Positions 7,826 to 18,907 of a stretch of DNA of 64,000 nucleotides are shown here, piece by piece; position 1 is the first letter of the stretch; each line of letters begins with the position of its first letter. The notes under the pieces were generated by a model. It was not told the DNA's origin. It worked only from the letters and a program-made list of their open reading frames with translations, and did not search any database. Source of the stretch: Bombardia bombarda (taxonomy: Eukaryota; Ascomycota; Sordariomycetes; Sordariales; Lasiosphaeriaceae); assembly GCA_030512295.1 (NCBI GenBank), contig JAULSR010000003.1, positions 1,674,001 to 1,738,000 of the forward strand. Direction: 5' to 3'. The translations under genes and the position numbers were made by a program.

Positions 7826-9342
7826 TCAATCGTCCTTCTCCTTCCCCCTCTTCTCCTCCTCCTCCATCTTCCTCTTCTCCTGCTTCGTAAACTCCTCATC
7901 CTTCTCCTTCTCCCTCTTCTCCCTCTTCTCCTCATCATCCCCCTTCTCGCCCTCCTCATCCAGCAACTCCTTCACATCCTCGCCCACATCCGCCTTCTCA
8001 TCCCAATCGACATCATACTCCACCGCAATCACCCTAATCTCCCTCCGCAGCGCATTCGCCTCCTGCACAAACCCTTCCCACTTATCAATATCAAACCCCC
8101 GCGCCTCGTACAGCGCATGCTGCCTCCGCGACACCGTCACGTTCATCGCCGCCCGATAACTCAAGTCCCGATTCAAATACAGAAACCACAGATACCCGCC
8201 CATGATGGTCGCCAGCCCCGCGAGATACGTCACGGGCTCGACCAGATCCCAGCCGAACCGGGTGTGGAAGCTGACGTAGTAGACGATGCCCCACCAGCCC
8301 GTCAGGACGGCGAAGCCGCCCTTTGCGATGCGGTGCGCGCCGCGGCGCGCGAGCTGGTCGCACTCGCGCTTGATCGTGGCCAGCGCGTCGATCTCGCGCG
8401 ACATGCGCCGCAGCCGCACGCGCATGTAGTAGGTCCGGTCGCTGAAGGAGGGCACGGCGACGCGCAGCTCGACGTTGTAGCCCTCGATCTCGATGGCGAA
8501 CTCGCGCCCGCGCGCCGCGTCCCGGATGAAGTCGCCCATCTCGGTGCTGCTGCTCCAGCGGACCCACGACTTCTCGGCCGAAGGGCGTGCAGGGCCCTCG
8601 TGGCCGAGGCCAGAGTAGGTCGCTACGTTTGGGCGGCTGCCGGTGCTGCTATGTTGATCTGATTCCTCCTCATTCTTGGTCTTTGCCTCGGAGCGGGTGG
8701 TCGGCTTGTTGCTGTGATCCCCGCGCTCGGTATCTTCGGCGCGGAAGTAGACGTTGGGGATCTTTTCTTTGCCGTCTTCGAGCACGGGCGGGAGCTCGGC
8801 TTGGATGAGGCGCTCGACGTATGAGAGGGGCTGTTGTGGGTGGATGAGGAGGGCTAGCGGTTGGATTGTGTCGTTTGACGATATGGAGCGTCCGTAGTCG
8901 TGACTGTTGTTGCCCTTGTCTTTCTCAATGGAGATGGGAAGTGGGAGGATAAGTTTAAGGAGTCGGGTTGGGGTTGTGAGTAGCTTGCCTGGGTGAGTGT
9001 GTCAGTAGATTGTTAATAATGGTGGAGGGCGGGATGGGTACCCTTGGTGACGGGCTCGGATTCTTTGCCCTTCTCTACAACTGGGGGCTTGTCGGCATCT
9101 TGGCGATGCCATGGGCGCTGGACCTGGTGTTGCCGAACTTTGACCTCTTCCTCGTGCTCGTCTAGGCGCTTTTGGTTCAGCCGTTTGGCTTTGGCGTCAT
9201 ATTTCTCTTCTTGGGAAGCTTGATCAGAATAGCGCCGTACTTTTGCTGGCCAAAAAGCTATTGTCGAGCGATTAAAGGGGCGTGAAACGCTTCGTAGGGA
9301 GCCTCCCGCGGCACAGGGCAGCCGCCTAAATACATAACTCAT
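7826..9342 (-). CDS. Mitochondrial calcium uniporter (MCU family)
   Basis: Exons complement(7826-8988, 9042-9342), a 53-bp intron with GGTACC donor and CACCCAG acceptor, 487 aa. This is the pore subunit that carries Ca2+ across the inner mitochondrial membrane. An Arg/Ser-rich start (MSYVFRRLPCAAGG) fits a mitochondrial presequence. KLLTTPTRLLKLILPLP follows in the matrix domain. Two membrane spans (GWWGIVYYVSFHTRF and LAGLATIMGGYLWFLYL) flank the pore signature WDLVEPVTY (about residue 347), matching the family W-D-x-x-E-P. The Lys/Glu-rich C-terminal tail is charged and probably coiled. The two joined exons give one continuous frame, which supports the splice model. Confidence 0.93.
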
Positions 9343-10093
9343 GTCGGATGTCGGCGACCTGGAGAATCCCTTGAGCTGCAGTCATCAAGGTGTTCATTTC
9401 TCAAAAGAATCGGTCTCGGGGTAGGATTAGCAGTACAGTCCCCTTTGACAAAATTAAGCAGAGCTCTGCTGGCGCGTTTTCGTTGCGCTGGCTGGCGGCC
9501 ATGGCCGGGTTTAGTGACGTCACTGATAATGGAGCACCGAACCATCAGACGGACGCGTTCCAACTGCACCCCTGCATTCGCCCGCTGCCATCCGACAATG
9601 AAGCAGGGGCCATCCCACCACTGGGATTAGGGATTACCAACCCCACCCTTCTGACGATTAGAAGTGGAACTTTTTGACCCTGCCAGAAGTTCGGACGAGA
9701 CTTTACATGCCACTATCTCGACGAATGTTCGTGATGATCGTTCCTCTTGTACTTAGAGTCTCAAAAATCGACATCAGTTGGCTTGAGGGCCAGTCGAATC
9801 CACGTCTATTTTTACTCTTATCTTCTGTGGGATAGTAAAGCTCCAAAGTTGCAGACAAAGCAGCAGTCGAGCTATCGAGGATCCGAGATGACTGAGCATC
9901 CATGTCTGTCCAATGAACAGCTGCAATCCCCGTGATGGGGGCAGCCACAACAGGTTGCCCGCCAACAACAACGATAACGAAAGCTGCCACCGCTATTCCT
10001 CGTCGTATCAACGTCGCACGCTCAAATCGGCGCCATTCCACGAGAATAGTATACACTATGTGAACTCGATGATATTCTAGCTTCTTTGCCAGC
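9343..10093. other. Divergent promoter region between MCU and the Zn2Cys6 factor
   Basis: No reading frame here has signs of coding. It should hold the promoters of both flanking divergent genes. I found no strong TATA box or repeat. Confidence 0.5.
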
Positions 10094-12229
10094 ATGGACA
10101 ATGCTTCGGAAACGTCGAGACATTCCAGCCCCGAGAGCGCCGCCGCACAACAGTCGCATGGGCGCAAGGCCGGCGTACGGATGGACCGACCTTGTGACAT
10201 CTGTCGGAAACGCAAGTCACGATGCGTAAGGGAGCCTGACCAAGAGCGATGCGTCCTGTGTACCTTTCACGATCGCGAATGCACCTATGTTGTCGAGCCG
10301 CAGCCGAGGAAGAAGAAGAAGGCCAACTTTACAGATGATGGTGATAATGCTCGTGATGACAATGGCGCATCGGGGTCAGTATCCGTGCCAACCCACCCTC
10401 GTTCGACAGCGTCCATCTCCATTGCACTCATGCCAGACTGAGTTGCTAACGAATGAACCATCTTTAGCCCACCGCGAAAGAAGGCAAAAACGACGCAGAC
10501 ACCCGGCAACATTGCTTTATTACGTTCCTCTACAACCTCGAACGCCAGGCCGCTGCTCGACGGAACACTGAGTCTGCATCCAACAACACACTTCAGATAC
10601 ATAGGTCCCAGTGGTGTACACGAGGAAAGGCTATTAGATCACATACATCGGCTGTATGAGTTAGGTAATGGCGAAGATGAGTGCAAGTTTCGACGTGTCG
10701 CCGACCTGGCTACGTTTCTCTCGAGACCCGACAGCCACACTCCATTCAGCTCCGACATGGACAACGATCTGGACGTTATTGGTAGCATTGTACATCCACA
10801 CGGCGCAGCCCTAATCGACCTCTACTTTCGCATCATCCATTCGAGCTATCCCATCCTCCACAAGGGTGTCTTCCTCGAAGAATTCACCCGCAACCACGAC
10901 GAGGTTTCCCCGTCTCTCCTCGCAGCCATATACCTTCTCGCCATGGATTGGTGGGAATACGACCGCACCCTCGCCTCAACCCCCAAGCCAGACGCCGACG
11001 CTCTACTCCGAGCCGCCACGAAAGCCTTCTCCGGCGCCATCCACAGACCCAAGCTGTCATCCGTCCAAGCAGGACTCCTGCTCCTCCAGCGCTCCGGAGG
11101 CGACTCCTGGGTCCTCATCAGCCAAGTAGTAGCCCTCGGCGAAGAACTCGGTCTCCACCGAGACTGCACGCCCTGGGACATACCCGACTGGGAAAAGGGG
11201 CTCCGACGCCGCCTCGCGTGGGCCATCTACACCGCCGACAAATGGGGCGCCCTCATCCACGGCCGGCCCTCGCACGTCATCGCCTCAAACTGGCAGATGC
11301 TGCGCCTCTCCCTCGCCGACTTCTCCGAGTCCACGGCGGCCACCCCCGTCGCCGCGGACGACGACGATGCAGAAACAATAGCCGCCGAGACAGACAAGGG
11401 CAGGTCCCTCTTCATCCACCTAACCAAGCTCACCCAAATCATGGCCCACGCCCTCGACATCCTCTACAGCCCGAACCAGCGGCGCATCAAAGAAATCGTC
11501 GCCACCAGCGGCGTCCAGGGCCTCCTCGAGCTCGTCAAGCCCCTCGCCGTCCGCCTCCGCGAATGGGCCAGCGAGCTCCCCTCCGACCTACGCATGGAAC
11601 CCCCCGTCATAGCGCGCAACCGGCTCTGCTCCAATGGGTACCTGCACCTGTCGTACTTTGTCACCGAGATTGTTATCCATCGGCACATTGTGCGCAGCCT
11701 CATCACGCCCGGCACGCCGCCGTCGATGCGCGCGCTGTGTCGGGAGGCTGGCAAGGCGCGCCTCGAGCACGCGATTGAGTTTGTGGATAAGCTAAGGCCG
11801 GAGCATCTGCAGGCGTTCTGGTGGTTTGCCGCGCCCAAGTCGCTCGCGTTTGTCAGGACGTATGGGGGCTTGTTGTGGGCGACGAGCGCGACGGACGGGG
11901 AGGCGAGGTTTTATAGGAGGAAGCTGGAGGATTTTAGGTGGAGCTTGAAGGTGAGGGCTAAGGGGGTCGGGTTTGTGACGGCGGCGCTGAGGGAGATGGA
12001 TGAGAGTTTGCAGGATATTGATATGACGGGGTCGCCGGTTGGGGTGGATGTTGGTGGGGATATGGGGGAGGAGGAGGAGGGGAGGGGGAAGGGAGTGGTG
12101 TGTGATGGGGCGGATGATGGGACGGAGATGCAGATGCAGAGTGGTGGTTTGGAGACGATGGCGGTTCAGGAGGTTGTGAGCTATGGTTATGGTCATGGCG
12201 AGTGGTTCGAAAGGGAGTCTGGTGGGTAG
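10094..12229 (+). CDS. Zn2Cys6 transcription factor, TamA/Dal81-like
   Basis: Exons 10094-10374 and 10468-12229, 680 aa; the intron has a GTCAGT donor and TTTAG acceptor, and joining restores one frame. The zinc cluster CDICRKRKSRC then CVLCTFHDREC is at about residues 34-60, followed by a basic KKKK stretch. The fungal-specific middle homology region runs from about residue 210 (YFRIIHSSYPILHK, SSVQAGLLLLQRS, LGEELGLHRDC, KGLRRRLAWAIYTADKWG, HGRPSHVIASNW). These blocks recall DAL81/UGA35 and TamA, co-activators of nitrogen catabolism genes. The C-terminus is Glu/Gly/Met-rich and may activate. The family is secure; orthology to TamA is an inference. Confidence 0.88.
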
Positions 12230-12874
12230 GGGGGTGGGCTTGGATACTTTATTGTGGTTTGCGTTATGCATACGACGGTGCTGCAGGCGGTGCAGTATGT
12301 CCTTGCTGCTGTTGATGCAGAATCGGAAACATTCCACTGTCACGTATCATGGGCGAGTCGGCTTTGTCCTTTGTTTCCAACTCTCTGTTTCGGCGGATAC
12401 CCCTGATGGCTTCTGGCAGATCTGGCCAGCGGCCAGGCATCCGCAAAGTCCACCCTTCGGCACACGTGGAGTACTCCTTTATCTCTCCAGAGTCTTCCTA
12501 GATGCTGCTACCGCGGGGGACACCAGTGCTACGAGGCGTTATGGTGTTGAGGTTGTGAGTCCTGCTGACGGCGACACCGCTCTTCCTCCTCAAAGCCTAG
12601 CCGACTTGGAGTACGGATTCGGCTATCTACACAGAACTTAAACTGAGTGGTTTTTTCGTCAAGGATTTGAACATATCATCATCGCTCGGAGATAGCTGAG
12701 CAGCAGTACATGTATGGACGTAGCAAGGTGGACATCTGAAGGATATCGTACAAATTGCCATCGATTATAAGCTGAAGTAGTACCATCAAACTCCATCTAA
12801 AACTTGTCCCAGTCCTTTCTAGAAACCCATTTCACTATTTCTCCGCCCCAAATACAATCTCAGAAACAGAGCAT
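12230..12874. other. Spacer between convergent genes
   Basis: This holds the 3' regions of the Zn2Cys6 gene and the HHE gene. The short frames present show no recognisable domain or splice continuation. Confidence 0.5.
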
Positions 12875-13880
12875 CTATGCGGCCGCATAAAGCAGAGGCT
12901 TCAAGTTGCCATGCCGATCGACTGATCCAAACTTGGCAATATCTGCATAAAGCCACCAAAAGACGTGGCGACAGGCAAACTTGACGACCTCTGGAGCCGG
13001 CGGCCAGTTGATCCATAGATCGTCTTCATAATGAGTGTCAATGTTAGAAAAGAACACGACAAGCCCGACAAGGCTTATTTCTCTCTGTGTTCAACATCAC
13101 GTCAGCCACCTGCCTGTCACAATACTGGCCTCACTTCCCCTCCTCCTGGGTAGGACGTAGGTAGGGTGCGTTAAGCAGGAAAATCCCACAGGCGAGAAAA
13201 AGAAGGAAACATACCTGTCCATGCTGCCCCATATCCGCCAACTGCCCCCCCAGCGCAGCAAACCTCTCCTCATCGCCATACCCCCTCAACCCCTCAAGCG
13301 ACGGGATCTCATCCGCAAGATGGCTCGCCAGCGCGGGCCCAAACCCATCAATCATCTCCACGACCTTGCCCCCATCATACCTCTCTTTCCTGTCCGCCAC
13401 CCCCTGCGCATATGCCGTGAACTTGTCAAGCCCCTCGTGGAAGGCCTCGTGCTGCGCCACGTTGGCGTCCATGAGCCCGGCGACCCCCGCCGTCGCCTCG
13501 ATGTAGGGGAAGAGCGACGCCTCCTCGGCGTTGTGGTGCAGGCGCAGGATGGTGCACCAGCTGAGGATGTAGCGGCTGAAGGAGATGGCGTCGGAGGGCG
13601 GGGTGCTGCTGATGTGGGGCGCTTGCAGGTAGATGGTGTTGAGGATGCGGGTCATGAGGTTGTGGGCGATGGCCATTTCGGAGGCGGCGAGGGTGAAGAT
13701 GTCGGGCTGGGGGGGTGGTGGTGGTGGTGGTCAACTTGGGGGTTGGGGGGAGGAGGATGGGAGGGGGGATGGGGTAAGGGGTTTGGTGTTACTGACCTTT
13801 GCGTTCGGGTCTTCTCGTTTGAGCTTTGCCAGGGGTGATTCGGTCAGTGGGAAGGGGTGGTCTGCGTAGATGGGGGCCAT
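12875..13880 (-). CDS. Hemerythrin-like HHE-domain protein
   Basis: Exons complement(12875-13084, 13215-13706, 13797-13880), 261 aa. Each splice (GTCAGT/CCCAG and GTATGT/ACACAG) keeps the frame. Hemerythrin-type four-helix proteins bind a di-iron centre through His and acidic residues. Candidate ligands are in LRLHHNAEEASLFPYIE, HEAFHEGL and HLADEIPSL. The C-terminus (NIDTHYEDDLWINWPPAP, then FWWLYADIAKFGS) resembles the tail of fungal HHE proteins with a hydrophobic segment. The acceptor of the last exon was chosen because it is the one that enters this frame. The biological role is unknown; iron, oxygen or redox handling are typical suggestions. Confidence 0.85.
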
Positions 13881-14483
13881 GGCGGATGGGTTGGTAGTGG
13901 TAGGTAGGTTTGTATGTGTGTGGTAGACGGTGTAGTGAGTGATTGTCGGATTGGATTTGTGTGTGGTCCAATGATTGTGTGGTGAGTAACTGTGTGAGAG
14001 AAGAGGAGGTTAAATATGTTCTTCACTTTGGGTATAAATACTATATCGTTACCCAGGTAGGTATTATCTTCAGCCCAATTTCATGACTTATCCGAGCTAG
14101 CAAATCACCGCTTACCAAGTGCGAAGCATTATCCCGTCCTATCCCGAGTTTTTGTTCCCGTTATGGTTGATGACTGAGCATGGCTGGTGTAAGCCGTGTA
14201 AGCCCCAGCTGCGATTGGATATTGACAAAGACAATGCACAATAGGGATTAAACACAAGATCCTAGCAGCTACTTCGGGTTTTAGCTCGTCCTTTAATTCT
14301 CCATACCCCAAACCTACAGGTAAAATACCTCGACATTTCGTCTTTCGTAATTTATCGATCTGAATTCAGCTATGATATGACTTTGGCTGTAAATTCGTCC
14401 CATCAAGCTCCACTCGATCCATACCCAACCAATAGATGCGAAGACTATTCCCATCCCCATCAATAGGCTGCTCCCCGACGGCT
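13881..14483. other. Non-coding spacer
   Basis: Upstream region of the HHE gene and downstream region of the ABM gene, both on the minus strand. Nothing else seen. Confidence 0.5.
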
Positions 14484-14910
14484 TTATTGCGTGGCAGGAG
14501 CAGCTGCCGGCTTGATAGGCTTTGCAAAGACGGCCGTCACGTCCTTGAAATACTTGTCCACGGTCAACAGCTTAACGATGATAGGCTGGCTGTTGTGGTT
14601 CTCAAACGCCTTTTTGTCGACATAGTGCTCAAAGAAGTGGAAAATGGTTAGGTCGTCTTGGTCCCTGGCAATGGAGTAGTAGATGATGCCTGGCTCAGAC
14701 TTTGAAAGGCGCGTCGTCTCGACGTAGACGGCCTCAAGAGCGTCGGCGTGCTCGGCGTGGGCATATACCTGATATGTGTGTCAGAGGCCTGTATGTGATA
14801 ATAAATCTCGGCGATGCATGACTTACTGTGCCATAAACGCAGAACTCGCCTTCGGGGATCTTCCACCTTGAAACCGGTGCGTCTTCCTGGGCCTCGATGT
14901 TATCCGCCAT
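14484..14910 (-). CDS. Antibiotic-biosynthesis-monooxygenase (ABM) domain protein
   Basis: Exons complement(14484-14768, 14827-14910), 122 aa; GTAAGT donor, ATCAG acceptor, both exons in phase 0. It has the small dimeric alpha/beta-barrel pattern: CVYGT-VYAHAEHADALEAVYV, then SKSEPGIIYYSIARDQDDLTIFHFFEHY, then the KAFENHNSQP block. The His-containing HFFEHY and the E...H spacing match ABM/quinol monooxygenase-like proteins. Substrates of this family vary, so no reaction is assigned. No signal peptide or partner gene is evident. Confidence 0.8.
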
Positions 14911-15377
14911 TACTACTATAACAATGGCCTTATCGGAATGAACTGGTCTCGAGTGATATGAATGATGGAGCGATTAAAAATAAGTATGTCGAGGGGTAAC
15001 TAATCGGATGCGTGTTGATGTAATGTAGGAAGAGAGAAGGAAGTTGGAGATAATTGGGGTATATAACTGGGATGCCGAGGATGCTTAATGATCCTATCCT
15101 ACTTACTCTGTACTGGTCTCCAGTGCACGACCATTTGCCCCACCAATTGATATGATTCACAATGAAATAGAGATGAGATGGTTGGGGTATTAGTCACCCA
15201 AGTCCACCTACCAGGTTGCCAGTGATTGGCAACATACATTTTGCTCAACTTCACCAGATGTCCAGGTGAGAAGAAAGGAACACACCACTTTGTTTACCTT
15301 GAGTGAAACCAGCATCGACTTTAATGCCTACCCATTTCGGCTATCTAGATCTAAGTCCTATCCACTCCACTACTTCC
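14911..15377. other. Divergent promoter region between the ABM and 2EXR-like genes
   Basis: AT-rich, with no supported coding frame. Confidence 0.5.
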
Positions 15378-16256
15378 ATGTTAAAATTCTCGAAATGGCC
15401 AAGCACCAACACCAACAACCCCACTTCACAATTCGGCGGTGGTGCAAGCAGTCGTTGATGCCTAGCATCGCCTAGGATTGCCCCGACTGCCTACGCGACG
15501 CGATTTGTGAAATTCGGTAATAAAAGTCAACAACTGTGCTCGTTTTGTTCACACATTGACACTGCAATCCTTTCAATATCCATTGCACCAATCAATTCAA
15601 AAATCACTCCCAGTACAGTGGCATCACCAACTCCCCGCACCGATGCCTCATTCTTGGGAATCACAGCAGAGCTCCGTCTCATGATCTACTCCTTGGTCCT
15701 GGCGCCACGCACCTTTTCGCCCGGCCACCGCCACAGCAAGCCCTTTGAGCCCATCACGGCCGTCGAGGTCTTCCTCACCGGCACCTTCCCCAAGCGACAG
15801 GTCAGATGGACGGGACGCAGAGTGTCCAACCCGCGCCTTGCAGCCGGCAGCAGCAGCAGCTCCAACCAAGAGTTCAGAGCTGGGGACATGCCCTACCGGG
15901 AAGGCGGGCGCCATAGCCCCTGGGCACTTGCGCGCGTCTGCCGGCAGGTGCACTGCGAGGTGTCGCTGCTTCTTGCCGCGATTGATATTCGCGAGGTGCA
16001 TTTTACCTTTTGGGCGTTTACGTGGCCCGACCTGCGCGAGTGGATGCTTCGTATGGGAAAGGAGCGTGTTACGTTGATGCGTAGGTGGAGCATGGAGGGG
16101 TTTGGCCGCTGTGGTGGTGGTTTTTACAGTGATGATGGGAAGGAGCAGTTGCCTCACTCGAAAAAGGTTGTTAGGTCAGATGTGTATGAGGAAGGAGTAA
16201 AGCCGAGTAAGGAGGAGGTTTATGATGAGGAGCTGGACAAGGACGTGTGGAGGTAA
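15378..16256 (+). CDS. 2EXR-like fungal protein of unknown function
   Basis: The recognisable piece is FLGITAELRLMIYSLVLAP followed by a variable region and RVCRQVHCEVSLLL, the layout of fungal 2EXR (F-box-like) proteins. The only ATG inside the large open frame is in the middle of that motif. I therefore prefer exons 15378-15450 and 15619-16256 (ATG 15378; A|GTCGTT donor; TACAG acceptor recreating ATG), giving 236 aa. The 3' end is also uncertain: AG|GTAAGT at 16253 could splice to 16359 and stop at 16401 instead of ending at TAA 16256. Function is not known. Confidence 0.55.
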
Positions 16257-16401
16257 GTGCGACCCAAACATCGACAGCTTGTGCCATTCATGGCCGGGGT
16301 GCTCTTTCCCACTTTGTCGCAAACACGCGTACGCTGGCACTGACTGGCCTTCTCTCAGCTGGGAAATGTTCCAATTGACGGGCCACTGCTACCGTACATA
16401 G

Positions 16402-17106
16402 TGTATATCGTCGACGTTCGGAACCACGGCGAGGGCCCCACATTCGATGACGCGGATTTTCGCCTGTCCAGGATCGTTCGGTGGTGCAGTCCAGAAGAGG
16501 TGGCGGCTAGGGCGATCTGGGGAAGAAAACAGCAACCGACTTACGATGTTGGCTGGTGCGGGCATCCCGGAAATGAAGTGGGAAAACCAAGCGGCAACTG
16601 CTGCTTGTTCGGACTTCATGGGCACATGGCGCAGGCTGTTTACAAGCGCCTGGACGGCGGAGGTCGGGGGGGAGATCACAAGGAGGCACCTGTCACTTCC
16701 ACTGTCTTGTGGTCCGTGTTCGTAGCAGCCCTGGGCTTTACAGAACTTGTGCCACAGGATCGATCTTTCCATTTTGCGCCCAGGAGGAGGCCGATGCTGA
16801 AGAGGAAAGCAAAGACGACAGAGAGTCGCAGGGGATAGTAATAATCAACATTCCAGGTCGTTAGTACCTTCCTCGACCTTCAACCTACGACCTCTACCCC
16901 GACTGTAAAAACTGTCCCTGTCAACCTTGCCCCCTTCAAACTTCCCCATCAATCTGGGCTTTTTGGTCTTTCAACATCACATTCTCGAAGCATTCAGCTA
17001 CCAGCAACATCACTCATTGACATTTGATATTGCAGACAGTTGTCGATCCAGCCCCCATACATCCAATAACGTTCATATCGTCGTTCACCCGAAGCACCAC
17101 ATAACA
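16402..17106. other. Spacer with unsupported frames
   Basis: A 146-codon plus frame (to 16838) and a 128-codon minus frame overlap here. Neither has a known motif, and neither joins the 2EXR-like gene in phase. From about 16840 the DNA is pyrimidine-rich and probably the promoter of the next gene. Confidence 0.4.
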
Positions 17107-18102
17107 ATGGTCAATTCGCCCTAGAAGGGTGCCTTCTGGCCCGAGTTTTTCCGCGCATGGATGGACTGTCGAGACCCCGACGCCCCCTTGCCCCCACTCG
17201 GCGGCTTTGTCGATTGGATGATAATCCGCGACGAGATTCAGGAATGGTACCCCGACCTGGTTAGCAACTTGACGTCGCACGAGTGGTTCACCCTGGCCCA
17301 TATGGACATGCTCCACATCTTCGCATTCCTCGACCTCGTCGCGAGCAGCCTTCCGGACCCGAGCAAAGATGCCGCTGGTGTGCTCAGTCGGGACTAGCAG
17401 GGCCCGTTGCGAGACCTGGTAGCACTGGGCGCTCTCCCGGCAACTGTGCCGCACATCGAGCTGCCCCCCGAGCCCGTCTGCACTCTCGGACCCACGTACA
17501 AGACGTACATGCGTGAAACGCTTCTGCGAGCATGCGCCAAGAATTGGGTGGCCCAGGCCGAGTGGCGCGAGCTCCAGTGCATCTGCAGTCTGAAGATGCA
17601 CGACTTTTGCAGGGCGCTCTACCAGCTGATGACTACGCCAATACCGCCAAGAATCAACGAGGAGTCCGACATGACCAGCGTGTTGAGGGAGTTCGACGAA
17701 CGCCAGTCGAAAGAACCCCTCTCGCCTGAAAGCATGGACAGCGACATGACGACTGACAGCTATATCATGGATACTACCTCACAGATGAGTGGCGAGAAAG
17801 AATATCGTCGCGGACCCTTTCACTTCAACATGGTAGCGCTAGGCTTGGACAAGGAGGGGGAGAGCGTTGCGCAGCTTGCTGAGCGCTTCACGCGGCAGGA
17901 GGCCGAAAGGCAGCTGCTGGCCGAAAAGCAGCTGATGGCTGAAAGGGAGCCAGGACCTGCTAAAGCAGATAAGGGCAAAGGCAAGGCATTGAAAAGGGGT
18001 AAAGACAAGAAGAATAACGGTAAAAAGGAGATTCCCGACATGGAGGAAGACAAGGGTGATTTCTTCTCTCAGTTTAGCACACGCACGAGGGGCGAGCGAT
18101 GA
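17107..18102 (+). pseudogene. Unknown protein frame interrupted by two in-frame TAG codons
   Basis: From ATG 17107 to TGA 18102 one frame stays open for 332 codons except for TAG at 17122-17124 and TAG at 17395-17397. Reading continues naturally through both: KGAFWPEFFRAWMDCRDPD follows the first, and GPLRDLVALGALPATVPH follows the second. The C-terminal half has a Met/Ser/Asp region, a Glu/Ala/Gln helical stretch and a Lys-rich tail. I do not recognise the family. Both stops could come from CAG by one C-to-T change, the RIP-type transition. Both adenines also lie in loops of predictable hairpins, as in perithecium-specific A-to-I editing (UAG to UGG). Whether it is a relic or an editing-dependent gene is open. 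Confidence 0.55.
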
Positions 18103-18907
18103 GGAGGGCGGACCATGGATATGGCTGCATTAGCGATCAACATTTATTAGCTTGATTTTTATTGATGAAAGCGTTTTTGGTCATTGGCATCCTGCCTGTC
18201 ATACAACTGTTATTAAGACCACAGCCGTTGATTAAGACTATGGCTAAGGTAGCCATTATCAAAATAGTATATAAGTTCCTTAGGATATTGCAATTGGGGG
18301 ATAGTACAATGTCAGCCCGGTAATAGCCAAAGAACCAGTCATTTGAGTGCCCTTCTATGGCCATACTGCCAATTAACCTGACTTTCTCGGGTAGGTATGT
18401 AGGTTTTTTCCTTGCCCCTTACCATTAAGTGTGGGATGGGAGTATGGTGGATTGGCTTTGAATGAGGTTGTTTCTGGAGTTATGTAAGCCATGTGTGAAC
18501 ACTTGTTTGATCTTGTTGGGAGTCTGCGGTCTCGATATAATATTGAAAACCATCATATTTTATCCTGCTTTGCAGTTCCACTACAAGTTGCTTCTGGGTC
18601 ATAATTGGTAAAAGGGAGTCGTGAATGAGGTCAGTGGGAACCTGAATCTCTGGTCCTTCCTCCAGCTGTACGGTAGGAAAGGGTAAAGATGGCGTATGGC
18701 TTGCCTTTGAGGCTGTGTGAGAGCTTGTTTGATCTCAGCAGTTGTGTAATTTCTGTGAATTTCTTGTTAGTTCCTGGAATTAATGAATGGAACGTGTGAC
18801 ACACCTGATTTGATGCTATGCCGAATGCTAAATCGAAATACTACGCGCATCATCGCGGTATACCAGGGCCGTCACAGCTATTGCCGTGCATCACAGAGGT
18901 AGCTCGG
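18103..18907. other. AT-rich spacer
   Basis: Low-GC DNA between convergent transcription units; no frame or repeat of note. Confidence 0.5.

Noticed and set aside
16389..16838. Overlapping frames of 128 (-) and 146 (+) codons after the 2EXR-like gene
   Set aside because: No motif, and the plus frame cannot be joined in phase to the preceding exon through the visible donor and acceptors.
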